The notes beneath the pieces were generated by a model. That model was not told the origin of the DNA and searched no databases. It worked only from the letters and a program-made list of their open reading frames with translations. A stretch of 64,000 nucleotides of DNA from Mycolicibacterium pyrenivorans (GTDB taxonomy: Bacteria; Actinomycetota; Actinomycetes; Mycobacteriales; Mycobacteriaceae), in NCBI RefSeq assembly GCF_025821625.1, contig NZ_JACKSH010000260.1:50080-114079 (forward strand), given 5' to 3'. The translations under genes were made by a program, and so were the position numbers. Positions within the stretch are counted from its first letter, which is position 1. The number at the start of each line of letters is the position of its first letter. Shown in pieces: positions 7,687 through 15,607 of this stretch.

Positions 7687-9264
7687 ATGAGCGAGCCAGT
7701 ACAGACACCTTCCGGGCTCCCGCTGGAACCCGTGTACGGACCGGACGACAGGGCCGGCGACCCACCCCCGCCGGGGACCTACCCGTTCACCCGCGGCAAC
7801 TTCGCCTCCGGTTACCGGGGGAAGACGTGGACGTTCCGCCAGTATTCGGGCTTCGGCACCGCCGAGGAGAGCAACCAGCGGTATCGGTATCTGCTCGGCC
7901 AGGGCGGCACCGGGCTGTCGGTGGCGCTGGACCTGCCCACCCAGTGCGGGTACGACTCCGACGATCCCGAGTTCGGCGAAGAGGTCGGCAGGGTCGGCGT
8001 GGCGGTCGACACGCTGGCCGACGCCGAGATCCTGTTCGACGGGATCCCGCTGGACAAGATCAGCACCAGCTTCACGATCAACGGCACCGCGGCGATCCTG
8101 CTGGCGTTCTATGTCGCGGCCGCCGAGAAGGCCGGGGTGCCGCGCGAGAAGCTCACCGGGACCATCCAGAACGACATCCTCAAGGAGTACGCCTCCCGCG
8201 GTACCTGGATCTGGCCGCCAGAGCCGTCACTGCGGCTGATCGCCGACACCATCGAGTTCTGCGCGGCGGAGGTGCCCAGGTTCAACGCGATCTCGGTGGC
8301 CGGTGCGCATTTCCGCGACGCGGGCGCCAACGCCGTCCAGGAGATGGCCTTCACCCTGGCCGATGGGGTCACCTACTGCGACACCGTGATCGAGCGCGGC
8401 CGGATGACGATCGACAAGTTCGCGCCGCAGATCTCGTTTTTCTTCTACACCCACGGCGATTTCTTCGAGGAGATCGCGAAGTACCGCGCGGGCCGACGGC
8501 GCTGGGCGACCATCGTGCGCGAGCGTTACGGCGCGACCACGGACAAGGCGTCGATGTTCCGGTTCGGCTGTGTGGCCGGCGGAGCGTCGCTGTACGCGCC
8601 GCAGGCACAGAACAACCTGGTCCGCGTCGCCTACGAGGCGATGGCGGCGGTACTCGGCGGCGTGCAGTCGATGTTCACCGCTGCCTGGGATGAGCCGTTC
8701 GCGCTGCCCAGCGAGGAATCGGCCACGCTGGCATTGCGCACCCAGCAGATCCTCGCCTACGAAACCGGCGTCACCAAGGTGGCGGACCCGCTCGGCGGCT
8801 CCTACTTCGTCGAGGCGCTCACCGACGCCACCGAGGAGAAGATCATCGAGATCATGCACGACCTCGAGCAGCACGGCGGCATGGTGCGGTGCATCGAGGA
8901 CGGTTACCTGCAGGGCCTGATCGCCGACGAGGCGTTCAAGATCCACCAGGAGGTGGAATCTGGCGCGCGTCCGGTCGTCGGGGTGAACAAGTTCGTCGTC
9001 GATGAGCCCCCGCCGGACCTGGCCACCTACGAACTCGATGCCGCGGGTCGCGACCTGCAACTGAAACGACTGGCGAAGGTCAAGGCCGAGCGCAGCGACG
9101 TGGCGGTCAAAGACGCACTCGCAGCGTTGTCGAAAGCCGCTGAGGGGAGTGACAATCTGATGCACAAGCTGATCGACTGTGCCAACGCCTACTGCACGGT
9201 CGGGGAGATGGTGTCCACGCTGAAGTCGGTGTGGGGCGAGTTCCAGCAGCCGGTGGTGTTCTAG
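7687..9264 (+). CDS. cobalamin-dependent acyl-CoA mutase, large (substrate-binding) subunit, divergent active site
   Basis: A 525-residue member of the methylmalonyl-CoA mutase family, limited to the TIM-barrel substrate domain; the B12 domain is the separate next gene. Family landmarks are RQYSGFGTAEESN (residues 51-63), LDLPTQCGYDSD, TIQNDILKEY (159-168), GAHFRDAG and DPLGGSYFVEALT. Against methylmalonyl-CoA mutase (alignment and numbering from memory), the equivalents of Tyr89 (Y53), Gln197 (Q161), Arg207 (R171) and His244 (H208) are kept. Tyr243 becomes A207, Arg283 becomes Q248, His328 becomes G294, Gln330 becomes V296, the His of SLHTNS becomes F330 and Asn366 becomes A332. This suggests a reshaped, more hydrophobic pocket and a non-standard acyl-CoA substrate. 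The frame is open upstream, but similarity starts at this ATG. Confidence 0.88.
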   Translation: MSEPVQTPSGLPLEPVYGPDDRAGDPPPPGTYPFTRGNFASGYRGKTWTFRQYSGFGTAEESNQRYRYLLGQGGTGLSVALDLPTQCGYDSDDPEFGEEVGRVGVAVDTLADAEILFDGIPLDKISTSFTINGTAAILLAFYVAAAEKAGVPREKLTGTIQNDILKEYASRGTWIWPPEPSLRLIADTIEFCAAEVPRFNAISVAGAHFRDAGANAVQEMAFTLADGVTYCDTVIERGRMTIDKFAPQISFFFYTHGDFFEEIAKYRAGRRRWATIVRERYGATTDKASMFRFGCVAGGASLYAPQAQNNLVRVAYEAMAAVLGGVQSMFTAAWDEPFALPSEESATLALRTQQILAYETGVTKVADPLGGSYFVEALTDATEEKIIEIMHDLEQHGGMVRCIEDGYLQGLIADEAFKIHQEVESGARPVVGVNKFVVDEPPPDLATYELDAAGRDLQLKRLAKVKAERSDVAVKDALAALSKAAEGSDNLMHKLIDCANAYCTVGEMVSTLKSVWGEFQQPVVF

Positions 9265-9669
9265 GTGACCGCCAGGGTGCTTGTCGCCAAGCCCGGTCTC
9301 GACGGGCACGACCGGGGTGCCAAGATCGTCGCGCGTACTCTGCGCGATGCGGGATTCGAGGTCATCTACACCGGCATCCGCCAGCGGATCGAGGACATCG
9401 TGTCCATCGCCCTGCAGGAAGATGTTGCGCTCGTGGGTCTTTCGATCCTCTCCGGTGCGCACGTCGCATTGACCACCCGGACCGTGGACGCGCTGCGCGC
9501 GGCCGACGCGGGTGACATCGCCGTCGTCGTCGGCGGCACCATCCCGCAGAGCGACGTCCAGAAGCTCCTGGACGCGGGTGCTGCAGCGGTGTTCCCGACC
9601 GGCACATCACTGGAAGACCTGGTGCGAGACGTGCGCGAATTGACCGAGAAGGCAGGCGAATCCGCATGA
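9265..9669 (+). CDS. cobalamin-binding small subunit of acyl-CoA mutase
   Basis: A 134-residue B12-binding Rossmann domain. The base-off/His-on signature appears as KPGLDGHDRGAKIVARTLRD (the DxHxxG motif near residue 14), with GLSILSGAH and VVVGGTIP as the other cobalamin-contact loops. It starts at a GTG directly after the TAG stop of the large subunit, so the two form one split enzyme, as in archaeal and hydroxyisobutyryl-type mutases rather than the fused MutAB form. Its TGA overlaps the first ATG of the 35-bp tandem repeat that follows. All cofactor-binding residues I know for this domain are present. Confidence 0.92.
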   Translation: MTARVLVAKPGLDGHDRGAKIVARTLRDAGFEVIYTGIRQRIEDIVSIALQEDVALVGLSILSGAHVALTTRTVDALRAADAGDIAVVVGGTIPQSDVQKLLDAGAAAVFPTGTSLEDLVRDVRELTEKAGESA

Positions 9670-9781
9670 GGCCGGGTGGGCGAAGCTGGGTGGGAGCAAA
9701 ATGAGGCCGGGTGGGCGAAGCTGGGTGGGAGCAAAATGAGGCCGGGTGGGCGAAGCTGGGGCGAAGCTGGGTGGGAGCAGA
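9666..9781 (+). repeat. tandem 35-bp repeats duplicating a ribosome-binding site and ATG
   Basis: Two exact 35-bp copies (9666-9700 and 9701-9735) and a third 46-bp copy (9736-9781) with an 11-bp internal duplication fill the gap between the B12 subunit and the LLM gene. Each unit starts ATGAGGCCGGGTGGGCGAAG and ends with a GGGAGCAAA- or GGGAGCAGA-type Shine-Dalgarno stretch placed just before the next ATG. The true LLM start at 9782 therefore follows the third copy. The earlier ATGs fall in other frames because 35 is not a multiple of three. Confidence 0.9.
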
Positions 9782-10738
9782 ATGAGACTGGGCGTGATGA
9801 TCGGGGCCGAGCGCGGCGACATGACGCGCAAGGTCTCCAAGCTGGTCGCCGACATCGAGTGGGCCGAAGCGGCGGGCATGGACACCGCGTGGATGCCGCA
9901 GGTGCCCGACGACTTCGACTGCCTGATGATGGTGGCGCTGATGGCGGCGCACACCTCCCGCATCGAGCTCGGCACCGCGGTGGTGCCGCTACAGGCTCAG
10001 CACCCGATAGCCCTTGCCCGCCAAGCGCTCTCGGTACATGCGATGGCGGCAGGACGGCTGGCGCTCGGTGTCGGGCCGTCGCACCACTGGATCATCCGGG
10101 ACATGCTCGGGCTGCCCTACGAGAAGCCGGCGGCTTACACCCGCGACTACCTCGAGGTGCTCAACGCGGCGATCGCCGGTCCGGGTCCGGTCGATGTCGA
10201 GAACGGATCCTTCACCGTGCACAACCCGACCGTGCTGGGCGCCGAGACGCCGATGCCGGTGCTGGTCGCCGCCCTCGGTCCGGTGATGCTGCAGATCGCG
10301 GGGGAGCGTGCCGACGGGACCGTGCTGTGGATGGCCGACGAGAAGGCCATCGGCGAGCACATCGCTCCCAAGATCAACAAGGCCGCCGCCGAGGCGGGTC
10401 GGCCGGCGCCGCGCGTGGTCGCGGGCATCCCGGTGTGTCTGTGCGCCAACTCGGAGATCGATGCGGCCAAGGAGCGCGCCAACCGGATTCTGTCCGAGGC
10501 CGAGACGTCGCCCAACTACCAGAAGCTGCTGGACCGCGGAGACGCCCGCAACGTGGGAGACCTCTGCGCCGCCGGTGACGAAGACGCAATCCTGACGCGC
10601 TTCAAGCAGTTCGCCGACGCCGGCGTCACCGACCTGTCCGTGCGGCTGCTGCCGATCGGGGACACCCGAGACGAACTGGTGGCGTCGAAGTACCGGACGC
10701 GCGAGGTGATCGCGGAGTTGGCCAAGGCTGTTAGGTGA
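9782..10738 (+). CDS. LLM-class (F420-dependent type) oxidoreductase
   Basis: A 318-residue luciferase-like TIM-barrel protein (MRLGVMIGAERGD...). Family segments are ELGTAVVPLQAQHPIALARQA, GRLALGVGPSHHWI and MPVLVAALGPVMLQIAGERADG, the pattern of mycobacterial F420-linked LLM proteins; a flavin cofactor is also possible. It probably reduces or oxidises a CoA-pathway intermediate in step with the mutase and CoA-transferase genes around it. The start is set by the GGGAG stretch of the last 35-bp repeat. Its TGA stop is supplied by a short repeated element shared with 15546. Confidence 0.82.
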   Translation: MRLGVMIGAERGDMTRKVSKLVADIEWAEAAGMDTAWMPQVPDDFDCLMMVALMAAHTSRIELGTAVVPLQAQHPIALARQALSVHAMAAGRLALGVGPSHHWIIRDMLGLPYEKPAAYTRDYLEVLNAAIAGPGPVDVENGSFTVHNPTVLGAETPMPVLVAALGPVMLQIAGERADGTVLWMADEKAIGEHIAPKINKAAAEAGRPAPRVVAGIPVCLCANSEIDAAKERANRILSEAETSPNYQKLLDRGDARNVGDLCAAGDEDAILTRFKQFADAGVTDLSVRLLPIGDTRDELVASKYRTREVIAELAKAVR

Positions 10739-10769
10739 GCGCTTGCGCGAAGAGCAGACTGCCGTCATG
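10736..10769 (+). repeat. short repeated intergenic element, copy 1
   Basis: Begins TGAGCGCTTGCGCG and continues AAGAGCAGA, followed by an ATGAGC at 10767. The first 23 bases match the element at 15546 at 22 positions. The opening TGA is the stop codon of the LLM gene, and the closing ATG is the start of the CoA-transferase. The core is nearly the palindrome GCGCTAGCGC seen in copy 2. Confidence 0.7.
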
Positions 10770-11843
10770 AGCGCACCTGGTCCACTGGCAGGCATCCGCA
10801 TCCTCGAGGTCGGCGTGATGTTGGCCGGCCCCTACGCCACCATGCTTCTCGCCGACCTGGGCGCCGAGGTGATCAAGATCGAGCCGCCCGGTGGTGAGAT
10901 CTCCCGGCAGGTGAGCGACAGCTACTTCGCCAGCCTGAACCGCAACAAGCAGAGCATCTGTCTCGACCTCAGGTCGGCGCAGGGGCGAGAGAAGCTGGGT
11001 GAGCTCGTCGCGAACTCGCATGCGCTGCTGGTCAATATGAAACCGTCGGCGATACGGCGGCTGGGGTTGACGTTTGAGGCGCTACGCGAGTTCAACGAGA
11101 GCATCGTCTGTGTGGCGATGACGGGTTTCGGGCTCGACGGCGGTGACGACCCGGCGTTCGACTACGTCATCCAGGCGGCGACGGGTGTGGCGGCCATGAC
11201 CGGAGATCCTCAAGGGCCGCCGACTCTGCCGGGGTACTCGTCGGCCGACAACTCCACCGGCCTCACCGCGGCCCTGGGCCTGCTGGCGCAGATCCTGTCG
11301 GGACGCGGCGGACAGGTCGATGTGTCGCTGCAGGACGTGATGCTGTCACAGCTGAACTACCGTGCTGCTGCGTTCCTGAACGACGGGATCGAACCGCAAC
11401 GCCACCCCTACGGTGCGCATTCGTATTATGCTCCGGCCCAACTGTTCGCAACCGCCGACGGGTACCTCGCGCTGTTCATCACCCACGACGCGTTCTGGGC
11501 CGCGTTCGCCGCCGAGGCTGGGATCGAGGGCTTCCCGACGATGGCGGAACGGGCCGCCCGCCGCGACGAGGTGCTCGCCGTCGTCAGCGCCGCGCTGGCC
11601 ACCGACACCGCCTCACGCTGGCAGGAGAGGCTGCAGCCGTTGGGAATTCCGGTGGCTGCGGTCCGCACTCTGCCTGAGGCGCTCGCGGCCACACCGGACG
11701 TTGTGGTCACAGCGGGCGACTTCCGGCTCGTGGGCAGCCCGATCCGGATCGCGGGATATGAACCCGCCTACCGGCCCGCGCCCCGCCTCGACGAGCACGC
11801 CGCCGTCATCGATGAGGCCACCGGCGCATCTCAATCGTCGTAA
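10767..11843 (+). CDS. family III CoA-transferase (CaiB/BaiF type)
   Basis: A 358-residue enzyme that moves CoA between acyl groups. The N-terminal signature is GIRILEVGVMLAGPYATMLLADLGAEVIKIE, followed by LDLRSAQGREKL, AMTGFGLDG and the helix GGQVDVSLQDVMLSQLNY, which holds the conserved acidic residues of the family. It sits between the mutase/LLM genes and the divergent ferredoxin, and could load CoA onto the mutase substrate or recycle it from a product. The ATG at 10767 is chosen over an in-frame TTG inside the upstream repeat. Its 3' end overlaps the convergent ferredoxin gene by 13 bp. Confidence 0.9.
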   Translation: MSAPGPLAGIRILEVGVMLAGPYATMLLADLGAEVIKIEPPGGEISRQVSDSYFASLNRNKQSICLDLRSAQGREKLGELVANSHALLVNMKPSAIRRLGLTFEALREFNESIVCVAMTGFGLDGGDDPAFDYVIQAATGVAAMTGDPQGPPTLPGYSSADNSTGLTAALGLLAQILSGRGGQVDVSLQDVMLSQLNYRAAAFLNDGIEPQRHPYGAHSYYAPAQLFATADGYLALFITHDAFWAAFAAEAGIEGFPTMAERAARRDEVLAVVSAALATDTASRWQERLQPLGIPVAAVRTLPEALAATPDVVVTAGDFRLVGSPIRIAGYEPAYRPAPRLDEHAAVIDEATGASQSS

Positions 11844-12148
11844 GTCACCGTCACACAGGGAGTTTCCGGAACGGCCTGACAGGTGAGCACATACCCGTCC
11901 TCGACTTCGTCCTCGGTCAGTGCGTCATTGACGCGCATCGTGGCTTTGCCGTCGGTCAGCACCGCCATGCACGTGCCGCAGTTGCCCGCTTCGCAGGAGA
12001 AGGGCGGTGCCATCCCGGCGCGGCGGGCGCTTTCCAGCAACGTCTCGCCGGATTTCGGTGACACCGACGCGGTCTTGCCGTCCAGGTGGATGGTGACGGT
12101 GGCATCATCCGTCTCTGTCACGGTGCCCCCTGCGCATGGGCCGGTCAT
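11831..12148 (-). CDS. [2Fe-2S] plant-type ferredoxin
   Basis: A 105-residue electron carrier with the cluster motif CEAGNCGTC and a fourth Cys in LTCQAVP, giving the C-x4-C-x2-C...C pattern of [2Fe-2S] ferredoxins. The ATG at 12148 is selected because GGAGAGGGG lies 4 bases upstream; an in-frame ATG further upstream lacks a site. It probably serves an oxygenase or reductase encoded elsewhere in the regulon; a stand-alone domain of this type often replaces the fused reductase of Rieske or P450 systems. It is transcribed divergently from the 12.3-kb synthetase across a perfect copy of the GAGAATnnnATTCTC operator. Confidence 0.9.
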   Translation of the reverse strand: MTGPCAGGTVTETDDATVTIHLDGKTASVSPKSGETLLESARRAGMAPPFSCEAGNCGTCMAVLTDGKATMRVNDALTEDEVEDGYVLTCQAVPETPCVTVTYDD

Positions 12149-12183
12149 CTGACCCCTCTCCGACATTGTCATTCTGATAATAG

Positions 12184-12198
12184 GAGAATACTATTCTC
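12184..12198. promoter_or_regulatory. perfect operator palindrome GAGAAT-ACT-ATTCTC
   Basis: The 15-bp palindrome sits in a larger 19-bp inverted repeat at 12182-12200. It lies 35 bp upstream of the ferredoxin ATG and 62 bp upstream of the synthetase GTG, a position suited to controlling both divergent promoters. The same sequence with other central bases recurs at 18015, 22082, 39036 and 59960. Confidence 0.75.
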
Positions 12199-12260
12199 CT
12201 CGACAAACGCTAGTCCTCTCGTAAACATGATCCACGACTTCCGGAAGGGGCCCGCGCGAC

Positions 12261-13658
12261 GTGAGTGAGCGGATGGCGCTCGCCTTCGAGGAGCGGCAAT
12301 ACAGCGTCTCCGACCTCGACGCGCTTGCCGCAGGAATGTCCGCGGTTCTCGAGGAGCGCGGCGTGGGGCCGGGCGCGCGCGTCGCGGTGATGTCGTCGAA
12401 CCGGCCCGAGTTCGTGGTCGCGCTGCGCGCGATCTGGCGGTTGGGCGCGGCGGCGGTGCTGCTGAGCCCGGCATGGAAGCAGGCCGAGGTCAACCATGCG
12501 CTGGCGCTGACCGTCCCGTCGCACGCTGTCGGCGATCACCCGGTGCTCGCCGAGCTGATGCCGATGTTGCACCTCGACGAGCCGGTGACGCCCGTACACC
12601 GCGCGTCGGGCACGGTCGCCGGCGACGCCCACGCGGTGTTCGTGTTCAGCTCCGGAACCACGGGCATGCCGAAGGCGGTTCGTCACACGCACGCCTCGCT
12701 GGCCGTCGCGGTGCGCCACTGGCGCGAGGCCCTGCAACTGTTCGAGACGGACCGCATGCAGGTCATGACGCCGCCGTCGCACATCCTCGGCCTACTCAAC
12801 ATCGTGATGGCGCTCGACACCGGCGCCTGGATTCGGCTGCATCCCCGGTTCGACATCGACACGATGCTGCGGCACATCGAATCGGACCGCATCACCATCG
12901 AGATGGCGGTGGCGCCCATCGCGTTGGCCCTGTCCGCGCACCCCCGCCTGGAAACGCACGACCTGTCCTCGCTGCGATACATCATGTGGTGTGCCACCCC
13001 GGTGACCCAGAGCGTGGCGCAGGCGGTCACGGAACGCACCGGCGTCAGTTGGGTGACCGCCTACGGCGCGAGTGAACTGCCGGTGATCTCGTGCAACGAC
13101 ATCGAGAATGCGCGGCTGGACACCGTCGGCCGGCCGGCTTCCGGGGTGAGTGTGCGGATCGTCTCGCTCGACACCGGCGAATCGCTGGACGCGGGGACCG
13201 AGGGCGAGATCCAGGTGCTCTCGGATTCGGCGATGGCGGGCTATCTTCCGGAGGAAACGACCGCGGACGCGTTCGCGGACGGTTGGTACCGCACCGGTGA
13301 CGTCGGCTATCTCGATGAGGACGGATGGCTGAGGATCACCGACCGGGCGAAAGAGATGATCAAGGTGCGAGGATTCCAGGTCGCGCCCGCCGAGGTCGAA
13401 GCCGTGCTGCACGGCCACTCCGCCGTCGAGGACTGCGCGGTCTTCGGGGTACCCGACGCGACCAACGGCGAAGCCGTGGTGGCCGCCGTCAAGACAAGCG
13501 CCGCAGTCGAACCCGACGCGCTGATCGCGCATGTCGCGGAGCGGCTCGCGAGCTACAAGCGACCGAGCCGAGTGTTCATCGTGTCCGAAATACCTCGCCT
13601 GCCATCGGGAAAGGTACTGCGCCGAGTGCTTAAGGAGCGTCTGTGGACGTCCGTCTGA
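12261..13658 (+). CDS. acyl-CoA synthetase / AMP-dependent ligase
   Basis: A 465-residue ANL ligase. Motifs include VFVFSSGTTGMPKAVRHTHAS (A3), TAYGASELPVIS (A5), DGWYRTGDVGYLDEDGWLRI (A7), DRAKEMIKVRGFQVAPAEVE (A8) and the terminal LPSGKVLRRVLK (A10 Lys). The start is GTG 12261 after a GGAAGGGG stretch. The short N-terminal region compared with typical 500-550-residue FadD enzymes suggests a compact 4-coumarate-CoA-ligase-like form. It overlaps the small FadE gene by 16 bp and heads a plus-strand operon (ligase, FadE pair, crotonase) driven from the operator region at 12184. Confidence 0.9.
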   Translation: MSERMALAFEERQYSVSDLDALAAGMSAVLEERGVGPGARVAVMSSNRPEFVVALRAIWRLGAAAVLLSPAWKQAEVNHALALTVPSHAVGDHPVLAELMPMLHLDEPVTPVHRASGTVAGDAHAVFVFSSGTTGMPKAVRHTHASLAVAVRHWREALQLFETDRMQVMTPPSHILGLLNIVMALDTGAWIRLHPRFDIDTMLRHIESDRITIEMAVAPIALALSAHPRLETHDLSSLRYIMWCATPVTQSVAQAVTERTGVSWVTAYGASELPVISCNDIENARLDTVGRPASGVSVRIVSLDTGESLDAGTEGEIQVLSDSAMAGYLPEETTADAFADGWYRTGDVGYLDEDGWLRITDRAKEMIKVRGFQVAPAEVEAVLHGHSAVEDCAVFGVPDATNGEAVVAAVKTSAAVEPDALIAHVAERLASYKRPSRVFIVSEIPRLPSGKVLRRVLKERLWTSV

Positions 13659-14458
13659 CAAGTGAACAGCAACAGCTGCGGGATGCCGCGGCCAAGCTGG
13701 CCGACGATCTGGGCCCTGGGTCGGTTGCCGACCTCGACGACGGGGTCCGGGCCGCGCGGCTGGAGAAAGCCGTGGACGCGACGGGTTTCCGGACGCTGCG
13801 CTCCGACGGCGCGTCCGGGGTCGAGGTGGCGATCGTCGCCGAGGAATTCGCACGCGGGCTGGTCGATGTCCCGTTCCTCGCGCCGGTCCTCGCCGACGAT
13901 CTGAAGCACCGCCTCGGTCGTGACACGGCCGCGGCGGCCGAGGACCCCGAATCCGTGGACCTGACCGGCGCACTCGCCGGGGTGGTCGAGTCGCCGGCCG
14001 AACTAGCGGAGCTCACCGAGGACGACGCCGGCCGCTGGCGGGCGCTCGCGCTGACGGTGACCTGCGCCGACCTCGTCGGTGCCGCGCGCGGAACCCACGC
14101 GCTGGCATGCGAATACGCAAAGATGCGTGAGCAGTACGGTGCGACCATCGGGTCCTACCAGGCGGTCGGCCACCTGCTGGCGGAGAGCCTGGCGCTCATC
14201 GAAGGCTCGATCAGTGTTTCACGGCACGCCGCGTGGGCCGTCGACGAGCTGTCCCCGCAAGAGGCCATCGAGGCCGCGCGGATAGCCAAGATCTATTGTG
14301 CACGTGCGGCATTGACGGTCTGTGAGACATCGATCCAAGTCCACGGCGGCATCGGCAACACCTGGGAGTGCCTCGCGCACATCTACCTGCGGCGGGTGCT
14401 CGCCGCCACCGAGACGTGGCCTGTGAAGCTGGAGGAGCTGACCATTGGACTTTCGTGA
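13643..14458 (+). CDS. acyl-CoA dehydrogenase, small subunit of a FadE pair
   Basis: A 271-residue acyl-CoA dehydrogenase homologue, shorter than the usual 380 residues. It has the C-terminal ACAD features REQYGATIGSYQAVGHLLAE and IQVHGGIGNTWECLAHIYLRR but a degenerate N-terminal domain. In mycobacterial steroid catabolism such short subunits pair with a full-length neighbour to form alpha2beta2 enzymes acting on bulky acyl-CoAs (FadE28/29 type). The immediate downstream gene is the matching large subunit, overlapping by 14 bp. The GTG start at 13643 has AAGGAG upstream. Confidence 0.88.
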   Translation: MDVRLTSEQQQLRDAAAKLADDLGPGSVADLDDGVRAARLEKAVDATGFRTLRSDGASGVEVAIVAEEFARGLVDVPFLAPVLADDLKHRLGRDTAAAAEDPESVDLTGALAGVVESPAELAELTEDDAGRWRALALTVTCADLVGAARGTHALACEYAKMREQYGATIGSYQAVGHLLAESLALIEGSISVSRHAAWAVDELSPQEAIEAARIAKIYCARAALTVCETSIQVHGGIGNTWECLAHIYLRRVLAATETWPVKLEELTIGLS

Positions 14459-15548
14459 TTCGCCGGAGGAAGCCGACTTCCGGGAGCGGTTGCGCGGCTG
14501 GCTGACCGAGCAGAAGGGCAAGTTTCCCACCTCGGGTGACGAGTACTGGGCGAAGGCGGGTGAGTGGCACCAGGCCCTCTTCCAGGCCGGGTTCTTCGGC
14601 ACGTCGTGGCCCAAGAAGTACGGGGGTCAGGACCTGCCTGCGGTGTACGACGTCATCGTCGACGAGGAGATCGCCAAGGCGGGTGCCCCTGCCAGGCCGA
14701 GCCTCGGTTACCTCGTCGTCGGCCTGTCCCACCACGGCGATGAGGAACTGCGACAGCGTTTTCTGCCCGGGATGATCAACGGCACCGAACGCTGGTGTCA
14801 GGGCTTCAGTGAGCCGGGCGCAGGGTCGGACCTGGCGTCGCTGACGACGACCGCGACCCGCGACGGAGACGAGTACATCATCCACGGTCACAAGATCTGG
14901 ACGAGTTACTCCGACGTCGCCGACTGGTGCCTGGTGTTGGCCCGGACCGACAAGGAACGTTCCGTGCATTTGCCGAAACATAAAAGCATCTCGGCGTTCA
15001 TCGTCTCCATGCATCAACCCGGAATCGTGCAGCGCCCGCTGAAGATGATCAGCGGCGTCACCAAGGAGTTCGGCCAGGTCGAGTTCGACGGTGCGCGGGT
15101 GCCTGCGGGGAACATGGTCGGCGCACCCGGGGACGGCTGGAAGTTGGCGATGACGGTGGTCAGCCATGAGCGCGAACCGTCGACGCTGGGTTTCTCGGCC
15201 CGCTACGGAAAGTTGGTGCGCCAGTTGGCCGCCCGCGTCGACAGCCCCGCGCCCGACGAGTTGTCCTGGGCGTGGGTGCAGACCGAGATGCTGCGACTGC
15301 ACGTGCGGCGGCGCCTGTCCGAGCAGTTGGACGGCATCACGCACGGCCCGCAGGGGTCGTTGGACAAGCTGCTGATGACCTGGACCGAGCAGTCGGTCGG
15401 CCATGCGACGCTGGCCACGCTCGGCACCAAGGATCCCGAACTGTTCGGCGCCTACATGTACAGCCGCGCGCAGAGCGTTATGGGTGGCACGTCGCAGATC
15501 CAGAAGAACATCATCGCGCAGCGGATTCTCGGATTGGGCGGGCGATGA
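14445..15548 (+). CDS. acyl-CoA dehydrogenase, large subunit of a FadE pair
   Basis: A 367-residue flavoprotein that likely makes the alpha,beta double bond in a bulky acyl-CoA. Flavin and substrate motifs include WCQGFSEPGAGSDLASL, HGHKIWTSYSDVADWCLVLART, and the C-terminal YSRAQSVMGGTSQIQKNIIAQRILGL. It starts at a TTG (14445) inside the small-subunit gene, with GGAG upstream, which implies translational coupling and a fixed stoichiometry with that subunit. The TGA stop is the first three bases of a repeated element. A crotonase follows, which would hydrate the product. Confidence 0.9.
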   Translation: MDFRDSPEEADFRERLRGWLTEQKGKFPTSGDEYWAKAGEWHQALFQAGFFGTSWPKKYGGQDLPAVYDVIVDEEIAKAGAPARPSLGYLVVGLSHHGDEELRQRFLPGMINGTERWCQGFSEPGAGSDLASLTTTATRDGDEYIIHGHKIWTSYSDVADWCLVLARTDKERSVHLPKHKSISAFIVSMHQPGIVQRPLKMISGVTKEFGQVEFDGARVPAGNMVGAPGDGWKLAMTVVSHEREPSTLGFSARYGKLVRQLAARVDSPAPDELSWAWVQTEMLRLHVRRRLSEQLDGITHGPQGSLDKLLMTWTEQSVGHATLATLGTKDPELFGAYMYSRAQSVMGGTSQIQKNIIAQRILGLGGR

Positions 15549-15580
15549 GCGCTAGCGCGAAGAGCAGATGGCGGGATGAG
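15546..15580 (+). repeat. short repeated intergenic element, copy 2
   Basis: Begins TGAGCGCTAGCGCG and continues AAGAGCAGA, matching the copy at 10736 at 22 of the first 23 bases. Its opening TGA is the stop codon of the large FadE gene. It contains the perfect palindrome GCGCTAGCGC. Unlike copy 1, its ATGAGC does not start the next gene, which begins at 15608. Confidence 0.7.
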
Positions 15581-15607
15581 CACACGATGAAGAGCAAAGG
15601 AAACTGA

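Noticed and set aside
9666..9781. CRISPR-like array
   Set aside because: The units are directly adjacent with no spacers, only about three copies, and contain ribosome-site/ATG sequence; no cas genes are nearby.
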